Positions 17,901-28,545 of a stretch of DNA of 49,499 nucleotides are shown here, one piece after another. Source of the stretch: a candidate division KSB1 bacterium (lineage in GTDB: Bacteria; Zhuqueibacterota; JdFR-76; DREG01); the NCBI GenBank assembly GCA_022566355.1, contig JADFJB010000017.1:1-49499 (forward strand). The letters run 5' to 3'. The notes under the pieces are model-generated. The model was not told the DNA's origin. It was given only the letters and a program-made list of their open reading frames with translations, and ran no database searches. Each line of letters opens with the position of its first letter. Position 1 is the first letter of the stretch. The position numbers and the translations under genes are program-made.

Positions 17901-19486
17901 GTTTCTAATTCATCTTGAACTTTATCTTGTTCGGAGAACTCTCGCGCCAAAACAATCGCATTTTCAGCAGCATTTCTCTTGTACTCATCGGATAAATAAT
18001 CATTACAGATTCTTAAGTACTCTTGATATGCTTCTTCCTTCTGGTTGAGCTTGGTATCCAAAATAAGCGCCATATTCCAATGAATTATATAGGCGCTTGT
18101 GTCAAATTGAAAGGTGGTCAAATATTTTTTTGCTTCCTCAACAACCAATTGATAGTAACCGGCATCCTTTTTTTTCTCACCCAGGCTTATCAACAAATTG
18201 ATGTTTGCCCGTTGTGCAAGTTCTGCTTTTTGCGAAGCATTCTGTAAGACTTTAAGCTTTTGATATGGATCAATATCTAATTGTTGAACTTGAATTTGCC
18301 ATTCGCTTTCCGGTCGATATACATCAAACAAGCGCTGCTGAGCTAAGAATACTTCGTCATCGTCCTCAATACCTTTGGCACACAGAACAATTTTTTCTTG
18401 AATTTTGGGCGATTCGAGGTAATAGGGATAGCGCTCCAACAATGCCATGTAAACAAATTTCGCTTGTATATACTTTTCTTCATTCTCGCGATAGATATCC
18501 CCTAATTTTTTAAGGACTTCAGCGCCATAACCGGGCCGACCCAGGGAGTCGACATAGGTAAGCACTTTATCCAAACCGCCAAAATAGCGGAAACAAACTC
18601 CGATGTATTCCAAAGCTTCATTTTTTAAAGTAGGATTAACGAACTTCTTGGATCCGGGCTCATGCTCATATTCTTCAATATCTTGCACCAGAACCGTAAA
18701 AGAATAGACTGCATCACTGTATCGTTCAATTAAATAATAAGACCAACCCAACTTATACAATGCTTCATTATACCTATGAGTATCACGATAGTCTAAGGCT
18801 TTAGTGTAGTATTCAATTGCCTTATCCAGATCACGATGAATCGGACTGAAATGGAATTCACCAAGCCGGATCAATGCTTCCGGAGCGTATCGGCTACTCG
18901 AATATTGATTCGTTAACTGCATATAATATGGAACAGCTTCTTCTGATCTGTAACTTTTCTCCAGGGCAAAAGCATAATGGTAAAGAGTGCCATCTGTCAG
19001 TTTGCTGTCGGGGCTTTTTTCAAGGATTATTTTATACATCTTAAGGGACGCGCTGTAATCCGGTTTAGGTTCTTCAGGGAGCTCTGTAGTCTTTCCTTCC
19101 TCAAATTGAGTGAATGCTTCTTCATACTTTTCCATTTCTTTGAAGAATTCGTCCTTTGTTTTTCTGAAATAGAAATCTCCCATTCGGTACAAAATACGAT
19201 CCATAAAATCATGATCAGGGTTTATTGAAAAGAGCTTCTCACCATCCTGCAAAATCTTCTCTTGTAACAAGTTACTTTCTTGAATTACATTTTGGATTTC
19301 ACCCTGGTAAAATTCACGAAATTTTGTCAACTCATCCAAAGAAAAGCCATTTAAAAGTGAATCAGCCGCGAGTTCTAAAATATGCTCTTCCAAATCGTCC
19401 TGGGCAATTAGATGAACAGGAAGAAACAGAGCTAATAATAGAGCCCAAAAAATCGTTTTAAATTTCTGTTTAATAATTTGTATCAT
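14939..19486 (-). CDS. Giant secreted TPR protein with C-terminal jelly-roll-like domain
   Basis: A 1515-aa periplasmic or outer-membrane-associated protein. Signal peptide at 1-29 (ALLLALFLPVHLIAQ), then TPR repeats over roughly residues 130-1000, many in the form A-x-Y...G-x-x-Y...D-A-x-x-F (for example YNEALYKLGWSYYLIERYSDAVYSF and ETHFKRGAYYLNRNQVDSALQEF). A helical central region follows. A C-terminal beta domain at about 1330-1490 contains SYYLRKAFEL, VKVYVNGISVFEEQ, DLSPFLKVGKNLIAIKLDD, which resembles galactose-binding-like jelly rolls of sialidases/glycosidases. Such a domain could bind glycan. TPR scaffolds of this size accompany TolQR-type motors in Myxococcus gliding (AglT/PglI). 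Its function here is inferred from context. Confidence 0.82.
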   Translation of the reverse strand: MIQIIKQKFKTIFWALLLALFLPVHLIAQDDLEEHILELAADSLLNGFSLDELTKFREFYQGEIQNVIQESNLLQEKILQDGEKLFSINPDHDFMDRILYRMGDFYFRKTKDEFFKEMEKYEEAFTQFEEGKTTELPEEPKPDYSASLKMYKIILEKSPDSKLTDGTLYHYAFALEKSYRSEEAVPYYMQLTNQYSSSRYAPEALIRLGEFHFSPIHRDLDKAIEYYTKALDYRDTHRYNEALYKLGWSYYLIERYSDAVYSFTVLVQDIEEYEHEPGSKKFVNPTLKNEALEYIGVCFRYFGGLDKVLTYVDSLGRPGYGAEVLKKLGDIYRENEEKYIQAKFVYMALLERYPYYLESPKIQEKIVLCAKGIEDDDEVFLAQQRLFDVYRPESEWQIQVQQLDIDPYQKLKVLQNASQKAELAQRANINLLISLGEKKKDAGYYQLVVEEAKKYLTTFQFDTSAYIIHWNMALILDTKLNQKEEAYQEYLRICNDYLSDEYKRNAAENAIVLAREFSEQDKVQDELETLQIAAQVDSSEQVVSQASTQIASTEKLIEAYNNFIMHYPEDEITAEVLRNVGTMYYNNDDFDLSLRYFSTLAQNFPASPFASQAQFSILESYFGMKDFNNAEIIAKKIQNDERLSPELRDKIKTRLAESIYLDAEALVGENKHLEAAQRFRELYVEVPDAEFADKSIFQAGVQFDLAKAFPEAIEAYKELIDNFESSDHYLDAVNNLAIDYGEIEDFTLAASTYEKLSSSQPDLEKAKDALYNSSYFYTKQTAWSDAIRVNRAYVDRFPDAEDTEDIFYDLAELYLKFDDFENANSVYGEFASRFPDSPRGVETHFKRGAYYLNRNQVDSALQEFDLAVKRNDELKSKSLETNDFYAAEALFLKTEEQYKYYDGIQFNLAHLESAQKEKRDLLKKLVNQYTRVAAYGTNRLYEATFNVGKAYEDFAVTWSEKELPDMNEMEKVVYLKKQNKTSVQLYEKAFESYKTSFLALQKLVDNYSSNQPQEEKQNTGRAVEEDSTLQVAGRWIKVSGEKVSHMLFNMAELNVGSIDPLLNAPIPTGLDEVTSLEYRNQVLAKAVYPVVEEVTKAYIRGLEEAGQHGLENNWVAKSRTGLFNVMTVLTNQYKKLFLDAFATYEKKYDRYVNLMNNGTEEEQENTLDLAGSLVNLIELGNNYAGTMNTSYKLSIDNVIQQPFGNTIANSIFSDLIQTTVQLSAKLEESSKHAAAMKDKFTVQNQQTPKMAYEDAIFTFSDLESYLHDNALELGENTYALSKEYGFNSPNLNKLTVLLVNLNPQTYAAEFEVPTDGIVISPDESWVYTTEIQDSTWMMPEFSDETWQPADVLEDFSNGGEPILLSRLPEPVELDSSATNSTQDTQIVLAPQSYYLRKAFELDNKPLSAKLKLNADDNVKVYVNGISVFEEQDESLGWGNVFETDLSPFLKVGKNLIAIKLDDTDGSGHGVQPIIELQTLNLAAFEEQQKSNTQLDSGKITTMDEQIYIRNFVPEK

Positions 19487-19574
19487 AATCCTACCATTAG
19501 TCTTTTTAAATAATACCAGACATATTTGCTGTTTATTATTTTTCCCCGGGTTTCTGGGTATTCAAAAGTTCTTC

Positions 19575-22403
19575 TTATTTTATTTGAGCTCCATTATCGC
19601 CCTGAACAATACTGTTGACAAAATAATCTTGGTCAAAATATCGTTTTCTTTCTTCATCCAGCTGGGCAATCTTGTCCTTAATTTCCTGGTTTTCCAATTC
19701 TCTGATTCGTTGATCCATCACAGCAATTTCATAGACCAGTTGACCTTGTTTGTTCCTGAATATTTTAGTAATGGCATTGACATTGTTGGTGTTTTCTTTC
19801 ACCTGGCTTCTTAAAATATTTCTGTGATCAAAATCTTTTTCGCTCATCCCCAAACCGGAGAAATCCGACCATCTTGAATAATCTGTTTCTACCTGTTTTG
19901 GCTGGTTTTCCACTAAAGAGATTTTTAAGGATTCCAGCCTTCTGGCATAATCATCGAACTCCATGGAATGGTAATCCAATTGACTCAATGCTTCAAGATT
20001 ATTGGATTGTTTGGCTTTTTCTTTTAAAATGTTGGCCTCACGGAAGTTCTTCTTTACCTTCTGTTCTTCGATTGCAATTTTATTTTGCATGGATTTGAAT
20101 CGATTTTTCTGATAACTAGTGCTGCTTTCCTTCAATGCCAGGGGATAATCGGATCTGATATCTACATTTCTTTCAGTTTGTAATTCCCACACCCTTAGCA
20201 AACTTACACCTAAATCATTGGCAATTTTATTCAAGGATTTACTGGTTCTCATCATCCCCATTTGCGAAGCTAATTGCTCACTTGAGCGAGCCTGTTGGAT
20301 TAACGCTCGTATTCTTGCTTCTTCAGAATTAATCTCTTCAACCAACTGCAATCCCGGTTTACCTTGATAGGAAAGGGACTTCACCCTGAAAGTGAGATCA
20401 TCTCTTAGATTCCTAATCCGTTCATAAACAACCAAATCTCCCTGTGCAATCGCATCTGGTTCCAATTCATCCAACTTAGATATTATTCGAATGATACGAT
20501 TACGTTCGGAGTTAAACTCATTGCTTAAGGACACTGAATTTCCTGCATTTTCGACATAACGCACTTTTCTCGCGGATGAATGATCATCACCAAGTAAACT
20601 ACTGCAATGTGCCGAAAGCATCATGGCTTCGTAAATATAATTTGAATCTATGTATCCCCAGAAAACCTGGTCCAATTCTTTTTGAGCTGACGCAAATTCA
20701 CCCAACCTAAATTTTGCCCAGGCTTTGGAAATTAAAACAACATCATAATTGGGAATGTCCTTTTCTATTTTTCCAAAATTGGCCAACGCGTTTTCAAAAT
20801 CCCCTTCGGTGTAAAGCAGCAAACCACTTTTTAGTAAGGAATGATTGATAATGCTATTTAACAATTTATCCGTTGGTGATTTGGACAAATTCCCCAGAGA
20901 ATAAAAAATGGGTTTGGCTTTTTCAACCTGATCCTTGCTAAGGTAGGCGGCTGCCTGTACATATTGGCCGGCAAAATAATATTTGGAATTTTGATTTATA
21001 CTCTCGACATACTGCCTGGTTTTGGCAATATCATTTGATTTGTAGGCAGAATAACCTGCGGTTAACATGGCTTTGGCCATCAGCTCATCTTCCGAAGAAG
21101 CGGGTAATTCCCGGAGTTTGTCCGCATATTGAAAAAGTCTTCGTTGGTTGTTCAGAAGATTGTTGATCAAAACCAAACGGTAATATGCTCGTTTTACATA
21201 ATCAACATCCGATCCCTTTTCTGCTACTTTTTGGTATTCTGCTTTCGCTCTCGAATATAGCCGCTGCATCCACAGGCTTTCGGCATAATAATACCTCATG
21301 TCAGCCATATTGCTATAAGGATAGTCATCCAATATCGTTTTAAACAGAATCTCAGATACTGCGAAATCTTCATTGTTATATTGGGCGACCGCTGAAAGAA
21401 CATCTTGATCAAACATGCGTTTCACTTGCTCCTGAGAACCGGAGCCAATCAATTTTTTCCGTAGCAATTCCAGATTAGTTTTATAGTTCTGAATCCGAAA
21501 GGACTGGTTGGCTAACCAGCGCTTAAAATTGCTATCCAATTTTTCACTATCATGGCGAAATTGAGCACCCTTATAACCAAACGCCAGGAGGGTTTCAAAC
21601 GGAACGACATCCAGAAGCCGTTGTTTAATCCTTCGAGTTTGCAAACGAAAATTTGTATCCTCAAAATCGATTTTTCTATCCAGAACATCTAATTTATTCA
21701 AGACAATAACAACTTGTGCGATCTCCCTTATGTAACTTCCCGTGAGAGGATCCTCAATTGATTTTCCGTCAAGAACATCAAAAATATTTTTTCGTAATCG
21801 ATCCGCTTTATCATTTAATTCAGAAGATTTGGATTTTGATCTTAGTTTTTGGGCCTCCTTGGCAACTTGTATTAAAGCATCGATTTCCCCGCTATAGCCT
21901 TCAACCAGTTGGTCGGCCGATCGTGATGTAGTAACGGTTTTTCCAACCATAGAACGAAATTGATCCTTTAGCTCGGCAATCCTCTTTTCCGTTGATTCGT
22001 CCGGATTTGATTTTGTAATCTGTTCAAGCCTTGTGATCTCGTCATAAAGCTTAACGGCATTTGCAATCACTTTATTAAAATCGGAATTTAAATAGCTGCT
22101 GAGATCTTTACTTTGTTTCAAATCATCTTTGAAAATATCAGCCCCTTCTTTCTCCCGGAATAATAATTCTCGTTGAACATTATTCGAAACAAGGGTAAGA
22201 TAAAATCTTTGTGTCGTGAGGTACTCGAGGAAAGGCCTGGTTTCGTCTTTTTTAATTTGTTCCAGGCGGGATTTCATTTCCTTTTCCAGGTGATTTTTCG
22301 ATTTTAATTGAGCATACCCTGAAGAAAAAAGAAACAACATCAACAATGGTAAAAACGTATATTTTGCCGTCAGTCTTGAACAGCAAATTAATTTAGTACT
22401 CAT
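19575..22403 (-). CDS. Large secreted TPR/coiled-coil protein
   Basis: A 942-aa secreted protein, first gene of the cluster. An N-terminal signal segment (TFLPLLMLFLFSSGYAQ, ending near residue 32) is followed by helical coiled-coil (about 40-330, LEKEMKSRLEQIKKDE, EITRLEQI). A TPR-like block spans about 345-610 (AVSEILFKTILDDYPYSNMADMRYYYAESL, YSRAKAEYQKVAEKG, DFENALANFGKIEKD, RLGEFASAQKELDQVF). A second coiled-coil reaches the C-terminus (IREL..., KIAQLDEERKRYF). I find no enzymatic motif. With the 1515-aa protein it likely makes the periplasmic stator or bridge of the ExbBD-driven machine. Confidence 0.78.
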   Translation of the reverse strand: MSTKLICCSRLTAKYTFLPLLMLFLFSSGYAQLKSKNHLEKEMKSRLEQIKKDETRPFLEYLTTQRFYLTLVSNNVQRELLFREKEGADIFKDDLKQSKDLSSYLNSDFNKVIANAVKLYDEITRLEQITKSNPDESTEKRIAELKDQFRSMVGKTVTTSRSADQLVEGYSGEIDALIQVAKEAQKLRSKSKSSELNDKADRLRKNIFDVLDGKSIEDPLTGSYIREIAQVVIVLNKLDVLDRKIDFEDTNFRLQTRRIKQRLLDVVPFETLLAFGYKGAQFRHDSEKLDSNFKRWLANQSFRIQNYKTNLELLRKKLIGSGSQEQVKRMFDQDVLSAVAQYNNEDFAVSEILFKTILDDYPYSNMADMRYYYAESLWMQRLYSRAKAEYQKVAEKGSDVDYVKRAYYRLVLINNLLNNQRRLFQYADKLRELPASSEDELMAKAMLTAGYSAYKSNDIAKTRQYVESINQNSKYYFAGQYVQAAAYLSKDQVEKAKPIFYSLGNLSKSPTDKLLNSIINHSLLKSGLLLYTEGDFENALANFGKIEKDIPNYDVVLISKAWAKFRLGEFASAQKELDQVFWGYIDSNYIYEAMMLSAHCSSLLGDDHSSARKVRYVENAGNSVSLSNEFNSERNRIIRIISKLDELEPDAIAQGDLVVYERIRNLRDDLTFRVKSLSYQGKPGLQLVEEINSEEARIRALIQQARSSEQLASQMGMMRTSKSLNKIANDLGVSLLRVWELQTERNVDIRSDYPLALKESSTSYQKNRFKSMQNKIAIEEQKVKKNFREANILKEKAKQSNNLEALSQLDYHSMEFDDYARRLESLKISLVENQPKQVETDYSRWSDFSGLGMSEKDFDHRNILRSQVKENTNNVNAITKIFRNKQGQLVYEIAVMDQRIRELENQEIKDKIAQLDEERKRYFDQDYFVNSIVQGDNGAQIK

Positions 22404-22858
22404 AAATCATTTCCATATTTTTATTTGTTCCGGGCTTTTTCATACTATTAGCCATAGACAATGGATTTATAACTGTTCATTTATCGGCGAATTAGAAATA
22501 ATTAATTAGCCCCCTTTTTGATTTAGGAAAACTTTTATTAAAAGGTTGGAAGGTAGGATCTAGGGAATGGAGGCTAGAGGTTAGACAACTACATCTCTAC
22601 ATATTGTCATTCCTGCCAAACCAGGAATCTTAGAACTAAAATCAGAAATCCGAATTTCCAGACAAATTCTAAATTCTAATTTTGAAATTTCAACCTTTCG
22701 GCTTTTGCTCAAGACAAGGTTAGAGGTTGATTTAAGTAATTTTGTGTATGCGCCTTTGTACTTTGTCTCTCCATCTCTTTCCCCCAGCCTTTTTCCATTT
22801 CACGTATGCCGTCTTACTTATTAGGCACTTTCAACTTGAGACGATTTATCTGCTTTTT
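22404..22858. repeat. Repeat-rich spacer between the ATP synthase operon and the TPR cluster
   Basis: No supported gene. It contains a partial copy of the tcattcctgc palindrome (22607-22632), a phrase like the gctcaagacaagg repeat (about 22693-22722), and T/C-rich gcctttgtactttg and ttaggcactttc tracts (about 22750-22830). The promoter for the 942-aa TPR gene presumably lies at its low end. Confidence 0.55.
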
Positions 22859-23275
22859 TCACTTCTTCCCCGCAATCTTAATCCTGTTTATCGCCCGATA
22901 CAAAGCGATACGGGCTCGGTCAATATCTGTCTTTTTATCTTCGGAGCTTAGTCTGTTTTCGGCACGTTCTTTTGACGTCACTGCTCTTTCCAAATCGATT
23001 ACATCCGCTTGTTCAGCCGTTTCAGCTAACACTCTAACCTGGTTTTTTAGTACTTCCATAAAGCCGCCACTGATGGCATAAAACTGCCGTTGATCTCCAT
23101 TTAATACTTCTAATTCACCGATTTTTAGCGCTGAAAGTAACGGCGCATGGTTGGTTAAAATCCCTAAGTATCCTTCTATCCCCGGAGCTTTAATATAATT
23201 CACCTCACCGCTAAATGCCTTCTTGTCCGGGGTTATGATATCCAGGGAAAATGTTCTACTATTCGCTTCTTCCAT
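22859..23275 (-). CDS. atpC: ATP synthase F1 epsilon subunit
   Basis: A 138-aa epsilon subunit, the regulatory part of the central stalk. The N-terminal beta-sandwich is clear (LDIITPDKKAFSGEVNYIKAPGIEGYLGILTNHAPLLSAL). The C-terminal helical pair includes RAENRLSSED and ARIALYRAINRIKIA. It is last in the atp operon, 12 bases after atpD, and runs into repeat-rich sequence. Confidence 0.95.
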   Translation of the reverse strand: MEEANSRTFSLDIITPDKKAFSGEVNYIKAPGIEGYLGILTNHAPLLSALKIGELEVLNGDQRQFYAISGGFMEVLKNQVRVLAETAEQADVIDLERAVTSKERAENRLSSEDKKTDIDRARIALYRAINRIKIAGKK

Positions 23276-23287
23276 CTTTTCTCTAGT

Positions 23288-24703
<1,416 letters not shown>

Positions 24704-25573
24704 TTACTGTGTCTTCAAGGCTTCGGCACCACCAATTATCTCAAGAATTTCTTTGGTAATGCTAGCCTGACGAACTCTATTATAATGAAGCGTTAAATCG
24801 GTGATCATTTCTTGCGCGTTTTCCGTGGCTACTTCCATAGCAGTCATTCGAGCGCCATGTTCAGCGGAACTGGTCTCGAGTAAAATCCGCCAGGTTTGTA
24901 TATTGATCTGCCTGGGTAGCAAAACATTAATTATTGTATCGGGTGAAGGCTCATAGATATAGTTAAATTTTAAAGTAGAGCCTTCAATTGATTTTGGTTC
25001 TATCGGTAATAATTGTTCAACAGTAAGATTTTGCTGAACGGCTGATTTAAATTCATTGTAAATAACAGATACAAGATCAACTTCACCCTGGGTATAAAAA
25101 CGCGTAATATCACCGGCAAGCGCCTGTGCATGTGAAAAGTCTAACTTGTTGAAAAGATCTATATGTTCGGCAATGATCTCGTAATCCCTGCGTCGAAAAT
25201 AATCTCGTGCTTTTTTACCCACCAAGATAAGCTTAGCGGATTTCCCTTCAGCTTGCGCAGCCTTAATTTGTTCTGTTGCCCGGCGAATGATGTTTATATT
25301 AAATGCTCCGCACAATCCGCGATCTGAGGTAACAACCACAAATCCAACTGATTGAACTTCTCGAACGGAAAGCAAAGGATGAGCATCATGATCTACAATA
25401 TTGGCAAGATGACCGATCACATTTCGCAATTCATAAGCATAGGGACGAGCTTTTAAGATTTTTTCTTGAGCCCGGCGCAACTTAGCTGCGGCAACCATCT
25501 TCATGGCTCTGGTAATTTGCTGTGTACTTTTTACACTGCTAATCCGCCGGCGTATGTCACGTAAAGTCGCCAT
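24704..25573 (-). CDS. atpG: ATP synthase F1 gamma subunit
   Basis: The 289-aa central-stalk subunit that couples Fo rotation to the catalytic sites. The conserved N-terminal helix is IRRRISSVKSTQQITRAMKMVAAAKLRRAQ. The DRGLCGAFN motif lies near residue 85-95. The conserved C-terminal helix contains RMTAMEVATENAQEMI and YNRVRQASITKEILEIIGGAEAL. Standard bacterial length, 6 bases after atpA. Confidence 0.97.
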   Translation of the reverse strand: MATLRDIRRRISSVKSTQQITRAMKMVAAAKLRRAQEKILKARPYAYELRNVIGHLANIVDHDAHPLLSVREVQSVGFVVVTSDRGLCGAFNINIIRRATEQIKAAQAEGKSAKLILVGKKARDYFRRRDYEIIAEHIDLFNKLDFSHAQALAGDITRFYTQGEVDLVSVIYNEFKSAVQQNLTVEQLLPIEPKSIEGSTLKFNYIYEPSPDTIINVLLPRQINIQTWRILLETSSAEHGARMTAMEVATENAQEMITDLTLHYNRVRQASITKEILEIIGGAEALKTQ

Positions 25574-25579
25574 AAATGA

Positions 25580-27091
25580 TTAACCTACAGAAACAGACTT
25601 CATGAATTCTTTACAGGCTTCAGCTAATTCATTATTCAAATCAACAGAAAGTTCTTTTTTATCCTTAATTTCTGACAATATAGCCGGATGATTTGATTCC
25701 ATATAGACATGAAACTGATTTTCAGTATCCGAGACTTTATCCAAAGGAACTTCGTCTAAATATCCTTTGGTCCCGAGAAAAATAACTGCAATCTGTTTTT
25801 CGATAGCCAAAGGTTCATATTGGCCTTGTTTCAGAATTCCTTCCATCCTCTGGCCCCTGGTCAACTGGCTTAGGGTCGCTTTATCGAGATCCGAACCAAA
25901 TTTGGCGAACGCCGCTAATTCGCGATACTGTGCCAAATCCAATCGCAGACTCCCTGCAATCTTTTTCATTCCTTTAATCTGGGCATTTCCACCAACACGG
26001 GAGACGGAAAGCCCTACATTAATTGCCGGTCGTTGACCCGCATAAAATAAATCCGGCTCAAGATAGATTTGGCCATCGGTAATCGAAATGACGTTAGTGG
26101 GAATGTATGCGGAAACATCGCCTGCCTGAGTTTCTATTATAGGCAAGGCTGTTAAAGAACCGCCGCCTAAATCATCATTTAATTTTGAGGCTCTTTCCAA
26201 TAGCCTGGAATGAAGATAGAAGACATCTCCCGGGTAAGCTTCGCGGCCCGGAGGACGGCGGAGCAACAACGAAATTTGTCTGTAGGCTACCGCATGTTTG
26301 GATAAATCGTCATAAACTATGAGCGCATGCTTTTTATTATCTCTAAAATATTCACCCATCGCGCAACCAGCGTAAGGTGCAATATAGTTTAATGGCGCCG
26401 GTTGATCTGCCGTTGCCGAAACGATAATAGTATGGTCCAATGCTCCATAGTCTTCCAAAATTTTTACAACCCTCACAACAGTTGAAGCTTTCTGGCCAAT
26501 AGCGACATAAATACAAAACACATCCGTATCTTTTTGATTAATGATTGTATCAATAGCGATTGCAGTTTTGCCTGTTTGACGGTCGCCAATGATTAACTCT
26601 CGCTGACCTCGACCGATGGGTATCATCGAATCTATGGCCTTAATTCCCGTTTGAAGTGGTTCTTTAACAGGTTGCCGGGCAAGCACACCCAATGCCTTCC
26701 GTTCTAAAAAGCTAAAATGCGTAGTGTTAATCGGGCCTTTACCATCGATGGGCTGACCTAATGGATTGACAACTCTACCTAGCAGTTCTTCACCAGTCGG
26801 CACTTCCATAATGCGTCCAGTCCTTTTTGCAGTATCACCTTCTTTGATCAAGGTATCACTACCAAAGAGGATACAGCCTACATTACCTTCTTCGAGATTA
26901 AGTGCCATACCAAAAACATCATTAGGAAATTCCACTAGCTCTCCGGCCATAACTTTTTCCAGACCATAAACCCTGGCTATGCCATCCCCAACATAAATAA
27001 TTTCACCAACCTCTTCAACTTCAAAGGGATGTTCAAAAGCTTCTATTTTCTGCCGTATAATCGATGTGATCTCTTCCGGCCTGATCTCCAT
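25580..27091 (-). CDS. atpA: ATP synthase F1 alpha subunit
   Basis: The 503-aa non-catalytic nucleotide-binding subunit. Walker [14 protein letters not shown] is near residue 170, followed by the CIYVAIGQK and [18 protein letters not shown] blocks and the [30 protein letters not shown] region, which includes the Arg finger zone. It lies 23 bases after atpH and is intact. Confidence 0.98.
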   Translation of the reverse strand: MEIRPEEITSIIRQKIEAFEHPFEVEEVGEIIYVGDGIARVYGLEKVMAGELVEFPNDVFGMALNLEEGNVGCILFGSDTLIKEGDTAKRTGRIMEVPTGEELLGRVVNPLGQPIDGKGPINTTHFSFLERKALGVLARQPVKEPLQTGIKAIDSMIPIGRGQRELIIGDRQTGKTAIAIDTIINQKDTDVFCIYVAIGQKASTVVRVVKILEDYGALDHTIIVSATADQPAPLNYIAPYAGCAMGEYFRDNKKHALIVYDDLSKHAVAYRQISLLLRRPPGREAYPGDVFYLHSRLLERASKLNDDLGGGSLTALPIIETQAGDVSAYIPTNVISITDGQIYLEPDLFYAGQRPAINVGLSVSRVGGNAQIKGMKKIAGSLRLDLAQYRELAAFAKFGSDLDKATLSQLTRGQRMEGILKQGQYEPLAIEKQIAVIFLGTKGYLDEVPLDKVSDTENQFHVYMESNHPAILSEIKDKKELSVDLNNELAEACKEFMKSVSVG

Positions 27092-27114
27092 ATAACCCTA
27101 CCTCCAATATTAAT

Positions 27115-27675
27115 TTAGTTTAATATTTCTTCTGATTTTTCCATCAAAACGCTTCGCATTTTGTGAAGTTTACCTTTAATCGTCCCATCGATTATTTTAC
27201 CGTCTACATGAATGCAAATTCCGCCTAGAAGTGTTGAATCAACCTGAGAGATCAAATTGATTTCTTTATTCAATTGTTTTGACAATTGTTGACGAATCTC
27301 GGATTTTAACTCCGGCGTTAATTCTACCGCAGAAATAACATGTGCATTGGTACGATTGTAAAACAGGTCTACTTCTTTAAGGAATGCTTCTGATATATCT
27401 AAAATCAAATCCTGGCGTTTTTTGTTTAATAACACAATCAAAAAATTATAGAATACTTTCGAAAATAAGTCGCCAAACAATTCATCTAACTTAGCTTCTT
27501 TTTGCTTGCGACCTACTTCAGGAGATAAAAAGAAATGATGAAATTCCTGATTGTCTTTTAATACCGATATAAATACAGACATATCTTCCTGTATCTTGTT
27601 TAAGATGTCCCGTTCCCGGCCAACTAGAAACAATGCCTTGGCATATCGATGAGGTAAGACACCGGCATGTTTCAT
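27115..27675 (-). CDS. atpH: ATP synthase F1 delta subunit
   Basis: The 186-aa peripheral-stalk subunit joining alpha3beta3 to the b dimer. It starts with the family pattern HRYAKALFLVGRERD and ends with the conserved beta segment LLGGICIHVDGKIIDGTIKGKLHKM. It overlaps atpF by 4 bases. Confidence 0.93.
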   Translation of the reverse strand: MKHAGVLPHRYAKALFLVGRERDILNKIQEDMSVFISVLKDNQEFHHFFLSPEVGRKQKEAKLDELFGDLFSKVFYNFLIVLLNKKRQDLILDISEAFLKEVDLFYNRTNAHVISAVELTPELKSEIRQQLSKQLNKEINLISQVDSTLLGGICIHVDGKIIDGTIKGKLHKMRSVLMEKSEEILN

Positions 27676-28193
27676 GATACTTTCATCTCCTTAATATATG
27701 ACTCCACAATCTTTTCATGGTCTTTATCTTTTAGAGAACGCTCAACCAGCTTTGATGCAACTGAAATAGTTAGATCAACAGCCAGGTTTTTAATTTCATC
27801 CACTGCTTTTTCCTTTTCAAGGCCGATCTCTTTTTTAGCTCTATCAATCAATCGAGATGATTCTTCATTCGCTTTTGCTAGAAGCTCTTCACGCATTATT
27901 TTCGCTGTTTTCCTGCCATTCTCAATAATTTCCAGGCTTTCTTTTCTAGATTCTTCCATCATTTTTTCGTAGGATTTCAGGCTCTCGTCAGCCTTCTTTT
28001 GAGCATTTTCAGCACGCTCAAGCGACTCACGTATATGATTTTCTCTTTTCTCGAGCATAGCAAGTATCGGTTTCCAGGCAATTTTGCGGAGAACTAAAAA
28101 AAGAATCAAAAATGTCACAAATGACCAAAAAAACAGACCTGGCTCGACTGCTAATAGATTCGATTCCAATATTATAAATAACATAGAATTCAT
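27672..28193 (-). CDS. atpF: ATP synthase Fo b subunit
   Basis: The 173-aa peripheral-stalk subunit. A single N-terminal TM helix is at about residues 18-37 (GLFFWSFVTFLILFLVLRKIAW). A long charged helix to the C-terminus (RENHIRESLERAENAQKKADE) dimerises as the stator stalk. Only one b-type gene is present, so the stalk is a homodimer, not the b/b' pair of phototrophs. A Met at residue 4 is an alternative start. Confidence 0.93.
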   Translation of the reverse strand: MNSMLFIILESNLLAVEPGLFFWSFVTFLILFLVLRKIAWKPILAMLEKRENHIRESLERAENAQKKADESLKSYEKMMEESRKESLEIIENGRKTAKIMREELLAKANEESSRLIDRAKKEIGLEKEKAVDEIKNLAVDLTISVASKLVERSLKDKDHEKIVESYIKEMKVS

Positions 28194-28235
28194 TCCGAAG
28201 TTATGATATTAATTGGATTCTAAGCTGATCAACAA

Positions 28236-28487
28236 CTACGATCCGATCGTTTTAGTGGCAAAGATTAACAAGACGCATACGAGAACGGAGAACAGCGCAA
28301 CACCTTCGATCATCGCTGCAGTTAAGATCATCATACCGCGTATATCACCAACCGCTTCAGGTTGACGAGAAACACCTTCCATGGCTCCGCTTGCTAATTT
28401 GCCGATACCTATACCACAACCAATCGTTGCTCCGGCAACACCAATTCCTGCACCCAGGTACGCAAATGCTAGTGAAAAATCTATCAT
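28236..28487 (-). CDS. atpE: ATP synthase Fo c subunit (proton type)
   Basis: The 83-aa ring-forming subunit, a two-helix hairpin with the polar loop SRQPEA. The carboxylate that carries the ion is Glu in MIEGVALF. Compared with Na-type rings such as Ilyobacter tartaricus, the helix-1 Gln position is Ile and the residues after the Glu are Gly-Val, not Ser-Thr, so proton coupling is expected. It sits between atpB and atpF. Confidence 0.95.
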   Translation of the reverse strand: MIDFSLAFAYLGAGIGVAGATIGCGIGIGKLASGAMEGVSRQPEAVGDIRGMMILTAAMIEGVALFSVLVCVLLIFATKTIGS

Positions 28488-28545
28488 CCGTTAATCTCCT
28501 TATTTCTATTAGTGGTTTTATTTTATGAAAAAATCAGTTAATGTT

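Noticed and set aside
28236-28487. Sodium-coupled ATP synthase
   Set aside because: The c subunit lacks the helix-1 Gln and the Ser/Thr after the ion-binding Glu that mark Na-type rings.
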